Below, in pieces: positions 56,429-63,667 of a stretch of 64,000 nt of DNA. The position numbers and the translations under genes were made by a program. The notes under the pieces were generated by a model. It made no database searches. It saw only the letters and a program-made list of their open reading frames with translations, and was not told the origin of the DNA. Source of the DNA: Pseudomonas chlororaphis subsp. aurantiaca (lineage in GTDB: Bacteria > Pseudomonadota > Gammaproteobacteria > Pseudomonadales > Pseudomonadaceae); assembly GCF_013466605.1 (NCBI RefSeq), contig NZ_CP059162.1, positions 4,092,001 to 4,156,000 on the forward strand, in the 5' to 3' direction. Positions within the stretch are counted from its first letter, which is position 1; each line of letters opens with the position of its first letter.

Positions 56429-56931
56429 GCCAGATCGAACTGCACCCGGCCCAGCGCGACGAGCTGCAATGCATCGAAAACCTGATGCAGTTCTACCTGT
56501 ACGAACTCAGCGAGTGGTTGCCGCTCAAGCTCGGCCGCCACGGTCTGTTCGAGATCGGCCCGTTGCTCGAATACTGGCGCGAGGCGGCCACGCGCCCCTA
56601 CCTGATCCGGGTCGATGGCGAACTGGCAGGTTTCGCCACGGTGGACGACAAGGTGAAACTGGCCGAGGTGCAGTACAACCTCGCCTACTTCTTCGTGGCC
56701 CGGCGCTTTCGCGGTCGCGGCATCGGCCGGCAGGTGGTGAGGCAACTGCTGGAACAGCTGCCCGGACACTGGCAGATCGTCCACATCGACGACAACCGGC
56801 CGGCCCGGGATTTCTGGGCCCGGATCATTCCCGAGCTCACCGGCGACGCCTACAGTTGTCATCCGATCACGGCGGACGGCTATCCCTGCACCCTGTATAA
56901 ATTCCACGTCCCGACATCGCCCGGGCGATGA
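56425..56931 (+). CDS. GNAT family acetyltransferase
   Basis: A 168-residue GNAT protein: ENLMQFYLYELSEWLPLKLG, DGELAGFATVDDKVKL, AYFFVARRFRGRGIGRQVVRQL (acetyl-CoA loop RFRGRGIG), DNRPARDFWARIIPE. It is coupled to the preceding GNAT gene by an ATGA overlap. The substrate is unknown. Confidence 0.88.
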   Translation: MSQIELHPAQRDELQCIENLMQFYLYELSEWLPLKLGRHGLFEIGPLLEYWREAATRPYLIRVDGELAGFATVDDKVKLAEVQYNLAYFFVARRFRGRGIGRQVVRQLLEQLPGHWQIVHIDDNRPARDFWARIIPELTGDAYSCHPITADGYPCTLYKFHVPTSPGR

Positions 56932-56983
56932 TCAAGGGGGCGATCATCAACAGCCTCGCCCACCGCACAAGGACCGCCCCGGC

Positions 56984-57182
56984 ATGGACTCAATGAGCCT
57001 TCTGGACACCGAGCACTGGCGCATCAGCTATCGCCGCGATGCTCGCCACCCGGGCAGCCTGATCGTCGCCTCGCGAAGCGACGCCCGCGACCTCGCCAAA
57101 ACGGACGCTGACACCCGCAGAACAGCTCGAGCAGACGCGGCAGGTCGAGCGCCTGCGCCAGCGGCTGGCGAGCTTGAATTGA
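56984..57182 (+). pseudogene. Broken gene fragment, possibly HIT-family N-terminus with frameshift
   Basis: The first 42 codons read MDSMSLLDTEHWRISYRRDA then RHPGSLIVASRSDARDLAK, resembling the N-terminus of HIT-family proteins of Pseudomonas. After about 57105 the reading changes frame: another frame gives LTPAEQLEQTRQVERLRQ then RLASLN and a stop at 57182. The first frame instead stays open into a meaningless tail that overlaps the next gene. The catalytic HxHxH region is absent. I infer a truncated and frameshifted remnant; the family name is tentative. Confidence 0.5.
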
Positions 57183-57238
57183 ACCCCGGAAACCTTGCCT
57201 TACCCACGGAAACTACCGTTCCAGAACCATCCAGTTAT

Positions 57239-57258
57239 TTTTTCGATGCATCGAAAAA
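57239..57258. promoter_or_regulatory. 20-bp perfect palindrome upstream of the yjf operon
   Basis: TTTTTCGATGCATCGAAAAA is a perfect palindrome. It could be an operator or, as RNA, a hairpin ending transcription of the fragment upstream. It lies three bases before the first of two identical 10-bp palindromes. Confidence 0.6.
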
Positions 57259-57260
57259 TA

Positions 57261-57315
57261 TCACGCGTGAGTCATTGAGCCGTAACAAAATCCCCTGTAA
57301 TGTTCTCACGCGTGA
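57261..57315 (+). promoter_or_regulatory. Twin TCACGCGTGA palindromes flanking a putative promoter
   Basis: The perfect palindrome TCACGCGTGA occurs at 57261-57270 and again at 57306-57315, 45 bases apart centre to centre. Between them are a -35-like TTGAGC (57275) and a -10-like TGTAAT (57296), with a short spacer. The second copy ends 23 bases before the first codon of the operon. This looks like a two-site regulator-binding arrangement for the yjf genes. Confidence 0.6.
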
Positions 57316-57338
57316 TACGTGCACAACGGAGTCACCCC

Positions 57339-58088
57339 ATGAAAAAGACCCTCCCGGCCAGTCAGCCTGCTGACCTACCGGCTTCCTCAGAGAGTCGACA
57401 AGGAGAGCGCTCGAAACCTTCCAGCAACAAGGCCTCCAGCAACAAGGCCTCCAGCAACAGGGCCCCCAGCAGCAAGGCTTCCGCCAAGAAGCCGTCGAGC
57501 TTCTATATGAAGCAGATGCGCGCGGGCCTGAGTGCCGCTGGTTATGTGAAACACGAAACCTGGGTACTTCCGGAAAACCGGAGCGTGCTCAAGCACATTG
57601 AGAAGAAGCTGCGCCAACCCCTGATCGGCGGCGCACCGGTATTGGAGAATGACATGATCGCAGGTGAGAACTGGACCATCGACCGCCTCTTCAGCGCCTT
57701 GCAGGCCCTGGACGAAGTGACCTCGAACGAAATCGGCCTGAGCCTGATTCAAGGCGCCGAGCCAAGCATCAAGCTGGAAATGCACGACTTCGGCGGCCTG
57801 CCGATCTACATCGCGGTGGTCGGCGAGCAGATCATCGTCGACACCGTGCTGGTGGACCTGGAGTCGATCAACGACGTCGCCCGCTTCAATGACGCGGTGC
57901 TGCGCAGCCGGGAGATGTTCCCCCTGTCCTCGATCGGCATCGAGTCCATGCCCAACGGCCAGACCGTCTACAACATGTTCGGCGCCCTGAGCGCCAGCTC
58001 GAACCTGACCAACGTGGTGACCGAGGTCAAGACCCTGGTGGACAACGTCCAACGCGCCACCGAAGCCTTCGAAAGCTTCTTCAACTGA
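57339..58088 (+). CDS. yjfI: YjfI-like DUF2170 protein
   Basis: A 249-residue cytoplasmic protein, first gene of the eight-gene yjf-type operon. The C-terminal two thirds match DUF2170 (NWTIDRLFSALQALDEVTSN, LKLEMHDFGGLPIYIAVVGEQI-type segments, MFPLSSIGIESM, FGALSASSNLTNVVTEVKTL). Residues 26-60 are a low-complexity Ser/Lys/Asn/Ala stretch encoded by 15-bp tandem repeats, absent from the shorter E. coli YjfI. GGAG is eight bases before the ATG. DUF2170 proteins accompany PspA paralogues, but their function is not known; a regulator or chaperone of the PspA-like partner is possible. Confidence 0.85.
   Translation: MKKTLPASQPADLPASSESRQGERSKPSSNKASSNKASSNRAPSSKASAKKPSSFYMKQMRAGLSAAGYVKHETWVLPENRSVLKHIEKKLRQPLIGGAPVLENDMIAGENWTIDRLFSALQALDEVTSNEIGLSLIQGAEPSIKLEMHDFGGLPIYIAVVGEQIIVDTVLVDLESINDVARFNDAVLRSREMFPLSSIGIESMPNGQTVYNMFGALSASSNLTNVVTEVKTLVDNVQRATEAFESFFN
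57417..57482. repeat. 15-bp tandem repeat inside yjfI
   Basis: About four copies of a 15-base unit (CCAGCAACAAGGCCT and variants) encode the repeated peptide SSNKA. The last copies have diverged. Copy number changes would alter the N-terminal linker length without shifting the frame. Confidence 0.75.
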
Positions 58089-58114
58089 TTGCCGAGAATC
58101 CGGAGTACGCCTAT

Positions 58115-58816
58115 ATGACTCAGTCCATCTGGAACAAACTGTTCACCGCCCTGCGCGGCGGCGCCAACGAAGTCGGCGAAAGCATCGCCGACCAGCAGGC
58201 CCTGCGCATCCTCGACCAGGAAATCCGCGACGCCGACAACGCGCTGTCCAACGCCAAGCGCGAGTTGGTCACCATCATGGCCAAGCACAAGCTGTCCACT
58301 GAGCGGGTCAGCGAATTCACCGCGAAGATCGCCGACCTGGAATCCAAGGCCCTCGCCTCGCTGCAGGCCAACCGCGAAGACCTGGCCCTGGAAGTCGCCG
58401 AAGCCATCTCGACCCTGACCACCGGCCTGGAAGCGGAGCAGAAGCAAGCCAGCGAATTCGGCGCCTACGCCGAGAATATGCGCAAGGACATCGGCAAGGC
58501 CGAAGCGCGCATCCGCAGCCTGCGCCAGCAAGTAGACATGGCCAAAGCCCGGGAAAGCGTGCAGAAGGCCCAGGTCAGCGCCTCGATCGCCAGCGGCGGC
58601 GCCAACGGCAAGCTGGAAACCGCGGTCAACACCCTGAACCGCCTGCAGGCCCGCCAGGATCAGCGCGCGGCGGAAATGGAAGCCCAGGAGCAACTGGCCG
58701 ATGCGAGCAACGGCAACGACCTGGAACGCCGCCTGCGCGAAGCCAACATCGTGCCGGACCAGGGCAGCGCCAACGCCATCCTCGAGCGACTGAAGAAACA
58801 GAAGTCGGCCGAGTAA
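58115..58816 (+). CDS. yjfJ: PspA/IM30 family protein (YjfJ-like)
   Basis: A 233-residue protein that is almost entirely coiled-coil helix: WNKLFTALRGGANEVGESIA, ADNALSNAKRELVTIMAKHKL, FTAKIADLESKALASLQANRE, MRKDIGKAEARIRSLRQQVDM. This is the PspA/Vipp1/IM30 (ESCRT-III-like) family; members polymerise on and stabilise damaged inner membrane. It follows yjfI by 26 bases. No pspF, pspB or pspC is nearby, so it is not the classic Psp operon, and regulation must differ. Confidence 0.9.
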   Translation: MTQSIWNKLFTALRGGANEVGESIADQQALRILDQEIRDADNALSNAKRELVTIMAKHKLSTERVSEFTAKIADLESKALASLQANREDLALEVAEAISTLTTGLEAEQKQASEFGAYAENMRKDIGKAEARIRSLRQQVDMAKARESVQKAQVSASIASGGANGKLETAVNTLNRLQARQDQRAAEMEAQEQLADASNGNDLERRLREANIVPDQGSANAILERLKKQKSAE

Positions 58817-58826
58817 GGCCCCTCCT

Positions 58827-58971
58827 GTAGCCGCTGCCGCAGGCTGCGTACGACTGCGCAGCAGTCGCAAGGCCAGGCGGCGCGGCACTTCAGAAAGGCT
58901 GCGCACTCAGGTTTCGCCACCGCTGCGTCGGAATGCCGCCCAAGCCGATCGCAGGCTTCGCCAGCGGCTAC
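58827..58971. repeat. REP pair inside the yjf operon
   Basis: Left arm GTAGCCGCTGCCGCAGGCTG (from 58827) and right arm CGCAGGCTTCGCCAGCGGCTAC (to 58971) form an imperfect inverted pair of the same class as at 10684. It lies between the pspA-like and rhomboid genes and may separate or stabilise parts of the transcript. Confidence 0.85.
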
Positions 58972-59009
58972 CCGCAATGCCCTTTTTCTGGCCTTATGGG
59001 AGGGCCTCG

Positions 59010-59576
59010 ATGGCAGTTGCAAACGGTTTCAAGACCCTGGCGGGCCTGGCCCTGGTGATGATCGCCGTGCAGGTGCTCAACAGCCTGAGCGGCTACAGCC
59101 TGAATCTCTTCGGCCTGATCCCGCGTACCCTGCAGGGTTTGCCGGGGATACTCACCTCGCCCTTTCTCCACGGCTCCTTTACCCACCTGACCGCCAACCT
59201 GGTGCCCTTGCTGATCCTCGGCGCCATGGTGATCGCCGAAGGCCAGCGGCGCTTCGTGGTGGCCAGCCTGATCATCATCCTGCTCGGCGGCGCGCTGGTC
59301 TGGCTGTTCGGCTTCAGGGGCATCCATGTCGGCGCCAGCGCCTGGGTCTTCGGCCTGTGGGCCTACATCCTCACCCGCGCCTGGTTGCTGCGCAGTTGGA
59401 GCAGCCTGCTGGCCGCTGCGGTGACGATGTTTCTGTATTCCGGCCTGGTCCTGGGGTTCCTGCCACGGGCCGGGGTTTCCTTCGAGGGGCACATCTTTGG
59501 CGCCTTCGCGGGGTTCATCGCAGCAAAAATGCTTTTATCCGGCGCCAAGCCGATGTCTAATGCCGCGCGGCAATGA
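59010..59576 (+). CDS. Small rhomboid family intramembrane protease
   Basis: A 188-residue six-helix rhomboid without a cytoplasmic domain. H54, H59 and N63 are in FLHGSFTHLTANLVPLL, the putative catalytic serine S110 in IHVGASAWVFGLWAY and the second catalytic His H161 in FEGHIFGAFAGF. The serine motif is GASA rather than the common GxSG, but the dyad seems intact. GGAGG lies seven bases before the ATG at 59010. It is the third gene of the yjf-type operon and has no counterpart in E. coli yjfIJKLMC. Confidence 0.88.
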   Translation: MAVANGFKTLAGLALVMIAVQVLNSLSGYSLNLFGLIPRTLQGLPGILTSPFLHGSFTHLTANLVPLLILGAMVIAEGQRRFVVASLIIILLGGALVWLFGFRGIHVGASAWVFGLWAYILTRAWLLRSWSSLLAAAVTMFLYSGLVLGFLPRAGVSFEGHIFGAFAGFIAAKMLLSGAKPMSNAARQ

Positions 59577-59645
59577 GCCATGCCTTGCCCGGACACGGCG
59601 CGCTGCATCACGGATAGATCAGTTCAACAGGAAATCAGGGATTCG

Positions 59646-60680
59646 ATGTCGATTTTCATCTTGCTTCGGGTATACGCGGCCACCTTCTTCCAGCGCTTCG
59701 GCTGGATGGGCCTGGCCATCGCGCTCGGCGTGCATGCCGCGACCTCCTATCTCGGCCTGGTGGCCCTGGGCGAGCAGCACCTCACCACGCCCGCGACCTT
59801 CATCTACTTCTATTTCACCACCACCCTGACCGTGGGTTATGGCGACCTGTCGCCGCAATCCGCCGCTGGCCGGGTCTTCGTCGCCGTGTGGGTGATGCTC
59901 GGCGGCATCGCGCTGCTGACCGCGGCCATCGGCAAGACCACCAGCAGCGTTATCGACGTATGGAGAAAAGGCATGAAAGGCAAAGGCGACTTCACCGGCC
60001 AGACCGGGCATACCGTGCTGGTCGGCTGGGAAGGCGCGTCCAGTGAGCGGGTGATCGAATTGCTGCTGCAGGACGAAACCTCCAACGACAACCTGATCGT
60101 CATCTGCGACGCGACCCTCGACGAGAACCCGATGCAGGGCAAGGCCGCCTTCGTCAAAGGCGAAAGCCTGTCGTCCGCGGCCCTGCTGCTGCGCGCCGGG
60201 GTGCCCGGCGCCGAACGGGTGCTGGTGCGCACCAGCTCCGACGACCTGACCCTGGCCAGCGTGCTGGCGATCAACCAGTTGCGCCCCGCCGGCCATGTGG
60301 TCGCCCACTTCAACGACAGCGAAATCGCCACCCTGGCCGCCTCCTACGCGCCGAAGCTGGAGTGCACCTCGAGCATGGCCATCGAGATGCTGGTGCGCTC
60401 CTCCCAGGACCCGGGCTCCTCGGTGGTGATCAACGAACTGCTGTGCGTCGGCCAGGGCGCCACCCAATACGTCATGCGCCTGCCCGAGACTTACGAGGGC
60501 CGTTTCGCCGAACTCTACGTACGTCTCAAGGAAGGCTACAACGCCACCCTGATCGGCTACCGCGCCCGCGGCGCGCAACACCCGCAGATCAACCCGCACA
60601 GCGATACGCGGATCCAGGGCGGCGAACTCTTCTACATCGCTTCCAACCGCCTCAAGGACATCGACAATGGGATGGTTTAA
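59646..60680 (+). CDS. Potassium-channel-like protein with RCK (TrkA-N) domain
   Basis: A 344-residue protein. TM1 (GWMGLAIALGVHAATSYLGL), the pore with selectivity filter TVGYGD at residues 62-67 (TTTLTVGYGDLSPQSAAG) and TM2 (VFVAVWVMLGGIALLTAAIG) form a two-helix ion channel. A cytosolic TrkA-N/RCK-like domain starts near residue 120 (HTVLVGWEGASSERVIEL) and ends about 245. A further C-terminal part follows. The glycine-rich nucleotide loop is degenerate (GWEGAS), so ligand binding may differ. Its end overlaps the next gene by 14 bases. Confidence 0.9.
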   Translation: MSIFILLRVYAATFFQRFGWMGLAIALGVHAATSYLGLVALGEQHLTTPATFIYFYFTTTLTVGYGDLSPQSAAGRVFVAVWVMLGGIALLTAAIGKTTSSVIDVWRKGMKGKGDFTGQTGHTVLVGWEGASSERVIELLLQDETSNDNLIVICDATLDENPMQGKAAFVKGESLSSAALLLRAGVPGAERVLVRTSSDDLTLASVLAINQLRPAGHVVAHFNDSEIATLAASYAPKLECTSSMAIEMLVRSSQDPGSSVVINELLCVGQGATQYVMRLPETYEGRFAELYVRLKEGYNATLIGYRARGAQHPQINPHSDTRIQGGELFYIASNRLKDIDNGMV

Positions 60681-61317
60681 ACGCTTTCTGGGGCTCCAGG
60701 CCCCGGCCACCACAAGCTCGAGTTTCGCCACCGGCCCACTGGGCCTGAGCATGGGCGCGGGCATCCGCTTCGATGCCAGCCTCAAGCTGCTGCTCGCCGA
60801 CAACAGCCGCGTGGCGATCCCCGGCGACCAGGCGGTCTACAGCGAAGGCCTGGTGGACCTGGGCCAGTCCGAATGGCTGTCGCGCTACTACCTGGACGAC
60901 GAGGACTACTGGCTGCAGGTGCACACCAGCGGCGGCATCGACGGCCAGGTCAAATCGATCATCCTGTTCAACTACCTGAGCAACCAGGCCGTCAACAGCG
61001 AAGCCGAGCTGCGCCGCCTGGCCGGCCCGGACAGCCTGATCGGCCAGCCCACCTACAGCCTCGACGGCGTCGAGTACCAGCGCGAATGGGGCACCGAAGC
61101 CGGGCAGACCGAGCTGGTGCCGCTGCGCGAGCAGGTGTCCAAGCCGGACGAGACCTTCGCCTTCGAAAGCCACTCGATGCTCTATGCCCGTGACACCGGC
61201 CTGACCAATCGCCGCGAATTCCTGCTGTTTTCCGTGGAGCAATACGCCGACGGCAGCGTCAGCCTGGTGACCTCACTGGGCATTTCCCTGTACATGACCG
61301 ACCTGCAAACCCTCTGA
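60667..61317 (+). CDS. yjfK: YjfK-like DUF2491 protein
   Basis: A 216-residue soluble protein that starts WFKRFLGLQAPATTSSSFA and continues with GLSMGAGIRFDASLKLLLAD, EWLSRYYLDDEDYWLQVHTS and GTEAGQTELVPLREQV, matching DUF2491 / E. coli YjfK (219 aa). It has no signal peptide or membrane helix. Function unknown. The start overlaps the channel gene, with AAGGA ten bases upstream inside that gene, indicating coupled translation. Confidence 0.88.
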   Translation: MGWFKRFLGLQAPATTSSSFATGPLGLSMGAGIRFDASLKLLLADNSRVAIPGDQAVYSEGLVDLGQSEWLSRYYLDDEDYWLQVHTSGGIDGQVKSIILFNYLSNQAVNSEAELRRLAGPDSLIGQPTYSLDGVEYQREWGTEAGQTELVPLREQVSKPDETFAFESHSMLYARDTGLTNRREFLLFSVEQYADGSVSLVTSLGISLYMTDLQTL

Positions 61318-61332
61318 CAAGGACCAGAACCC

Positions 61333-61761
61333 ATGCTTGAAGCCCTTTCCATTTCCCTGAACAAATTCGCCGTGGTCGGTTTCCTGACCTACATCCTCGG
61401 GGCGGCCGTGCTGTTCGCCCTGTTCCAGTTCGTCTACACCCGCCTGACGCCGCACAAGGAGTTCCAGCTGATCCGCGAGGGCAACGTCTCCGCTGCCATC
61501 GCCCTGGGCGGCGCCATCATCGGTTTCGCCATCCCGGCGAGCAACGTCATCGCCTACTCCATCAGCCTGCTGGACTTCGCCGTCTGGGCGCTGATCGCCG
61601 CCGTGGTGCAACTGCTGGCGTTCCTGATGACCAGCCTGGTGCTCAAGGGCACTTCGCAGCGCATCCGCAACGGTGAAATCGCCGCCGGCATCTACGTCGC
61701 CGCCGTGGCCATCAGCGTCGGCCTGCTCAACGCCGCCTGCATGACCCCTTCGCAGAACTGA
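61333..61761 (+). CDS. yjfL: YjfL-like DUF350 membrane protein
   Basis: A 142-residue inner-membrane protein with four hydrophobic helices (VVGFLTYILGAAVLFALFQF; GNVSAAIALGGAIIGFAIPA; LLDFAVWALIAAVVQLLAFL; IYVAAVAISVGLLNAA). This is the DUF350 / YjfL pattern with duplicated two-helix units. It follows yjfK by 15 bases with AAGGA before the ATG. Function unknown. Confidence 0.9.
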   Translation: MLEALSISLNKFAVVGFLTYILGAAVLFALFQFVYTRLTPHKEFQLIREGNVSAAIALGGAIIGFAIPASNVIAYSISLLDFAVWALIAAVVQLLAFLMTSLVLKGTSQRIRNGEIAAGIYVAAVAISVGLLNAACMTPSQN

Positions 61762-61781
61762 TCGACCGCACGGAGCCCTCG

Positions 61782-62498
61782 ATGAAACGAAGCCAATACG
61801 TTCAGCTCTCCCTGGCCGCCTCGGTGGCGCTGGCGATCTCGGGCTGCAACTCGGAGCCGGAGACCCTCGCGGTCCAGCAGAAATTCAACTTCCAGTCGGT
61901 GCAGGAATGCGTGGACGGCAAGATCGCCGTGGACGTCTGCTCCGATGCCTATATCAAGGCCATGGCGGAGCACCGCGCCCAGGCGCCGGTCTACGACAAC
62001 CAGGCCGACTGCGATGCCGACTTCGTCGAAAACTGGTGCCAGATAGACTCCAACGGCAAGTTCGTGCCGAAGCTGGGCGGCTTTGAAATCAACGCCCAGG
62101 GCGCCTTCACCCGCGAGCAGTTGGCGGCGGCCGGGGTCAGCCCCGGAGCCGGACAGGGTTCGTCGCTCAGCAGTATCGACAGCGGCCTGCTCACCGGCCT
62201 GCTGATCGGCAACCTGCTCAGCGGCGGTAGCCGCAACTATTACTCCGAGCCGGTCTACCGCTATCGCGACGACCGCGGCAACTACGCCAACTCGACGCTC
62301 AACCAGCGCATCGCCAGCGGCTCGACCTTCTCCAGGTCGCGCCAGGCGCAGTCGGGCAGCGGCTTCCGGACCACCACCCGGCCGATGTCGGTGTCCTCCT
62401 CTACCTCCCGTGGCGGCTTCGGCAGCCAGGCCAGCGCCCGTAGCGGCTGGGGCGGCTCCAGCTCCTCGAGCTGGAGTTCGGGACGCTCGAGCAGCTAA
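61782..62498 (+). CDS. yjfM: YjfM-like DUF1190 lipoprotein with Ser/Gly-rich tail
   Basis: A 238-residue predicted lipoprotein: signal LSLAASVALAISGC with the lipobox Cys at residue 22. The mature domain matches DUF1190 (YjfM): FQSVQECVDGKIAVDVCSDAY, AQAPVYDNQADCDADF, WCQIDSNGKFVPKLGGF. The last 60 residues are unstructured and rich in Ser, Gly, Arg and Thr, ending in a Ser-rich tail. GGAG precedes the ATG. It lies directly before the ATP-grasp gene, as in E. coli, and is a plausible partner or substrate of that ligase; this is inference. Confidence 0.88.
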   Translation: MKRSQYVQLSLAASVALAISGCNSEPETLAVQQKFNFQSVQECVDGKIAVDVCSDAYIKAMAEHRAQAPVYDNQADCDADFVENWCQIDSNGKFVPKLGGFEINAQGAFTREQLAAAGVSPGAGQGSSLSSIDSGLLTGLLIGNLLSGGSRNYYSEPVYRYRDDRGNYANSTLNQRIASGSTFSRSRQAQSGSGFRTTTRPMSVSSSTSRGGFGSQASARSGWGGSSSSSWSSGRSSS

Positions 62499-62509
62499 GG
62501 AACCGCGCC

Positions 62510-63667
62510 ATGAAGAAGATCCTCTGCAACGAACGCCCGGACTGGCGACAGACCGCGGAAAAACTCGGCTTCCTGTTCCACACCATCGACGGCGAAGCCT
62601 ACTGGGACGAAAGCGCCTACTACCAGTTCAGCCTCAAGCAGATCGAGGACGACCTGGAAGACCCGACCACCCAGATCCATGAGATGTGCATGGACCTGGT
62701 GGACCGGGTGGTGCGCAGCGAGGCCCTGCTGGATCGCCTGAGCATTCCGCCGGCCTTCTACGACATGATCCGCACCTCATGGCTCGACGGTCACCCGCAC
62801 CTCTATGGCCGCCTGGATTTTTCCTATAACGGCCAGGGCCCGGCCAAGCTGCTGGAGCTCAACTACGACACCCCCACCAGCCTCTATGAAACCGCGGCGT
62901 TCCAATGGGGCTGGCTGGAGCAGAACATCGAGCGTGGCGTGCTGCCGAGGCATGCCGACCAGTTCAACAGCATCGACACCCGGCTGCACCAGGCCTTCGC
63001 CCAGCTGGGGATCGAGCGCCCGTTCTACTTCGCCTCGATGAAGGACTCGGTGGAAGACCGCGCCACCACCGACTACCTGCGCCTGATCGCGAAAAAGGCC
63101 GGCATCGAGTCGCGGCATATCGACGTGGAAGACATCGGCCTCACCGCCGAAGGCCGCTTCGTCGACCTGCAGGACCGCTGGATTCCGCACCTGTTCAAGC
63201 TGCACGCCTGGGAGTTCATCTTCCACGAGCCCTTCGGCGCGGCGATCGCCGCCAGCGACACGCAGTTCTTCGAACCGGCGTGGAAATCCATCCTCTCCAA
63301 CAAGGGCATCCTGCCGCTGCTCTGGGAGGCCCACCCGGGCCACCCGAACCTGCTGGAAACCCACCTGGACCTGCACCCGCAGCGCGACGTGCCCAGGGGC
63401 TGGGTGCGCAAGCCGTTCTTTTCCCGCGAAGGCGCCAACATCGAGTTGCGCACCCCGCAGGACGAGGTGGTCAAGGAAGACGGTCCCTACACTGACGCGC
63501 CCTACATCCTGCAGTCCTTCGCCCCGCTGCCGCGCTTTGGCGACAGCTACACCCTGATCGGCTCCTGGGTCATCGGCGACCAGGCCGCCGGCATCGGCGT
63601 GCGCGAAGACGACAGCCTGATCACCAAGGACTCCAGCCGCTTCCTGCCGCACCTGATCCTCGACTGA
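62510..63667 (+). CDS. yjfC: Glutathionylspermidine synthase-like ATP-grasp ligase (YjfC-like)
   Basis: A 385-residue protein of the C-terminal (ATP-grasp) domain family of glutathionylspermidine synthase, like E. coli YjfC (387 aa) and YgiC. Conserved parts are SWLDGHPHLYGRLDFSYNG, PAKLLELNYDTPTSLYETAA, SMKDSVEDRATTDYLRLIAK, VRKPFFSREGANIELRTPQ and SYTLIGSWVIGDQAAGIGVR. ATP-grasp enzymes join an amine to a carboxylate; the substrate of YjfC-type ligases is not known to me. No amidase domain is present. AAGGA precedes the ATG. Last gene of the yjf-type operon. Confidence 0.93.
   Translation: MKKILCNERPDWRQTAEKLGFLFHTIDGEAYWDESAYYQFSLKQIEDDLEDPTTQIHEMCMDLVDRVVRSEALLDRLSIPPAFYDMIRTSWLDGHPHLYGRLDFSYNGQGPAKLLELNYDTPTSLYETAAFQWGWLEQNIERGVLPRHADQFNSIDTRLHQAFAQLGIERPFYFASMKDSVEDRATTDYLRLIAKKAGIESRHIDVEDIGLTAEGRFVDLQDRWIPHLFKLHAWEFIFHEPFGAAIAASDTQFFEPAWKSILSNKGILPLLWEAHPGHPNLLETHLDLHPQRDVPRGWVRKPFFSREGANIELRTPQDEVVKEDGPYTDAPYILQSFAPLPRFGDSYTLIGSWVIGDQAAGIGVREDDSLITKDSSRFLPHLILD

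Noticed and set aside
57183..57373. Continuation of the 56984 frame into yjfI
   Set aside because: The sequence after the shift has no family resemblance, overlaps regulatory palindromes and the yjfI start, and ends arbitrarily.
58115..58816. Classic phage-shock pspA with pspBC and pspF
   Set aside because: No pspB, pspC or pspF genes are adjacent; the neighbours are those of the yjfJ paralogue.
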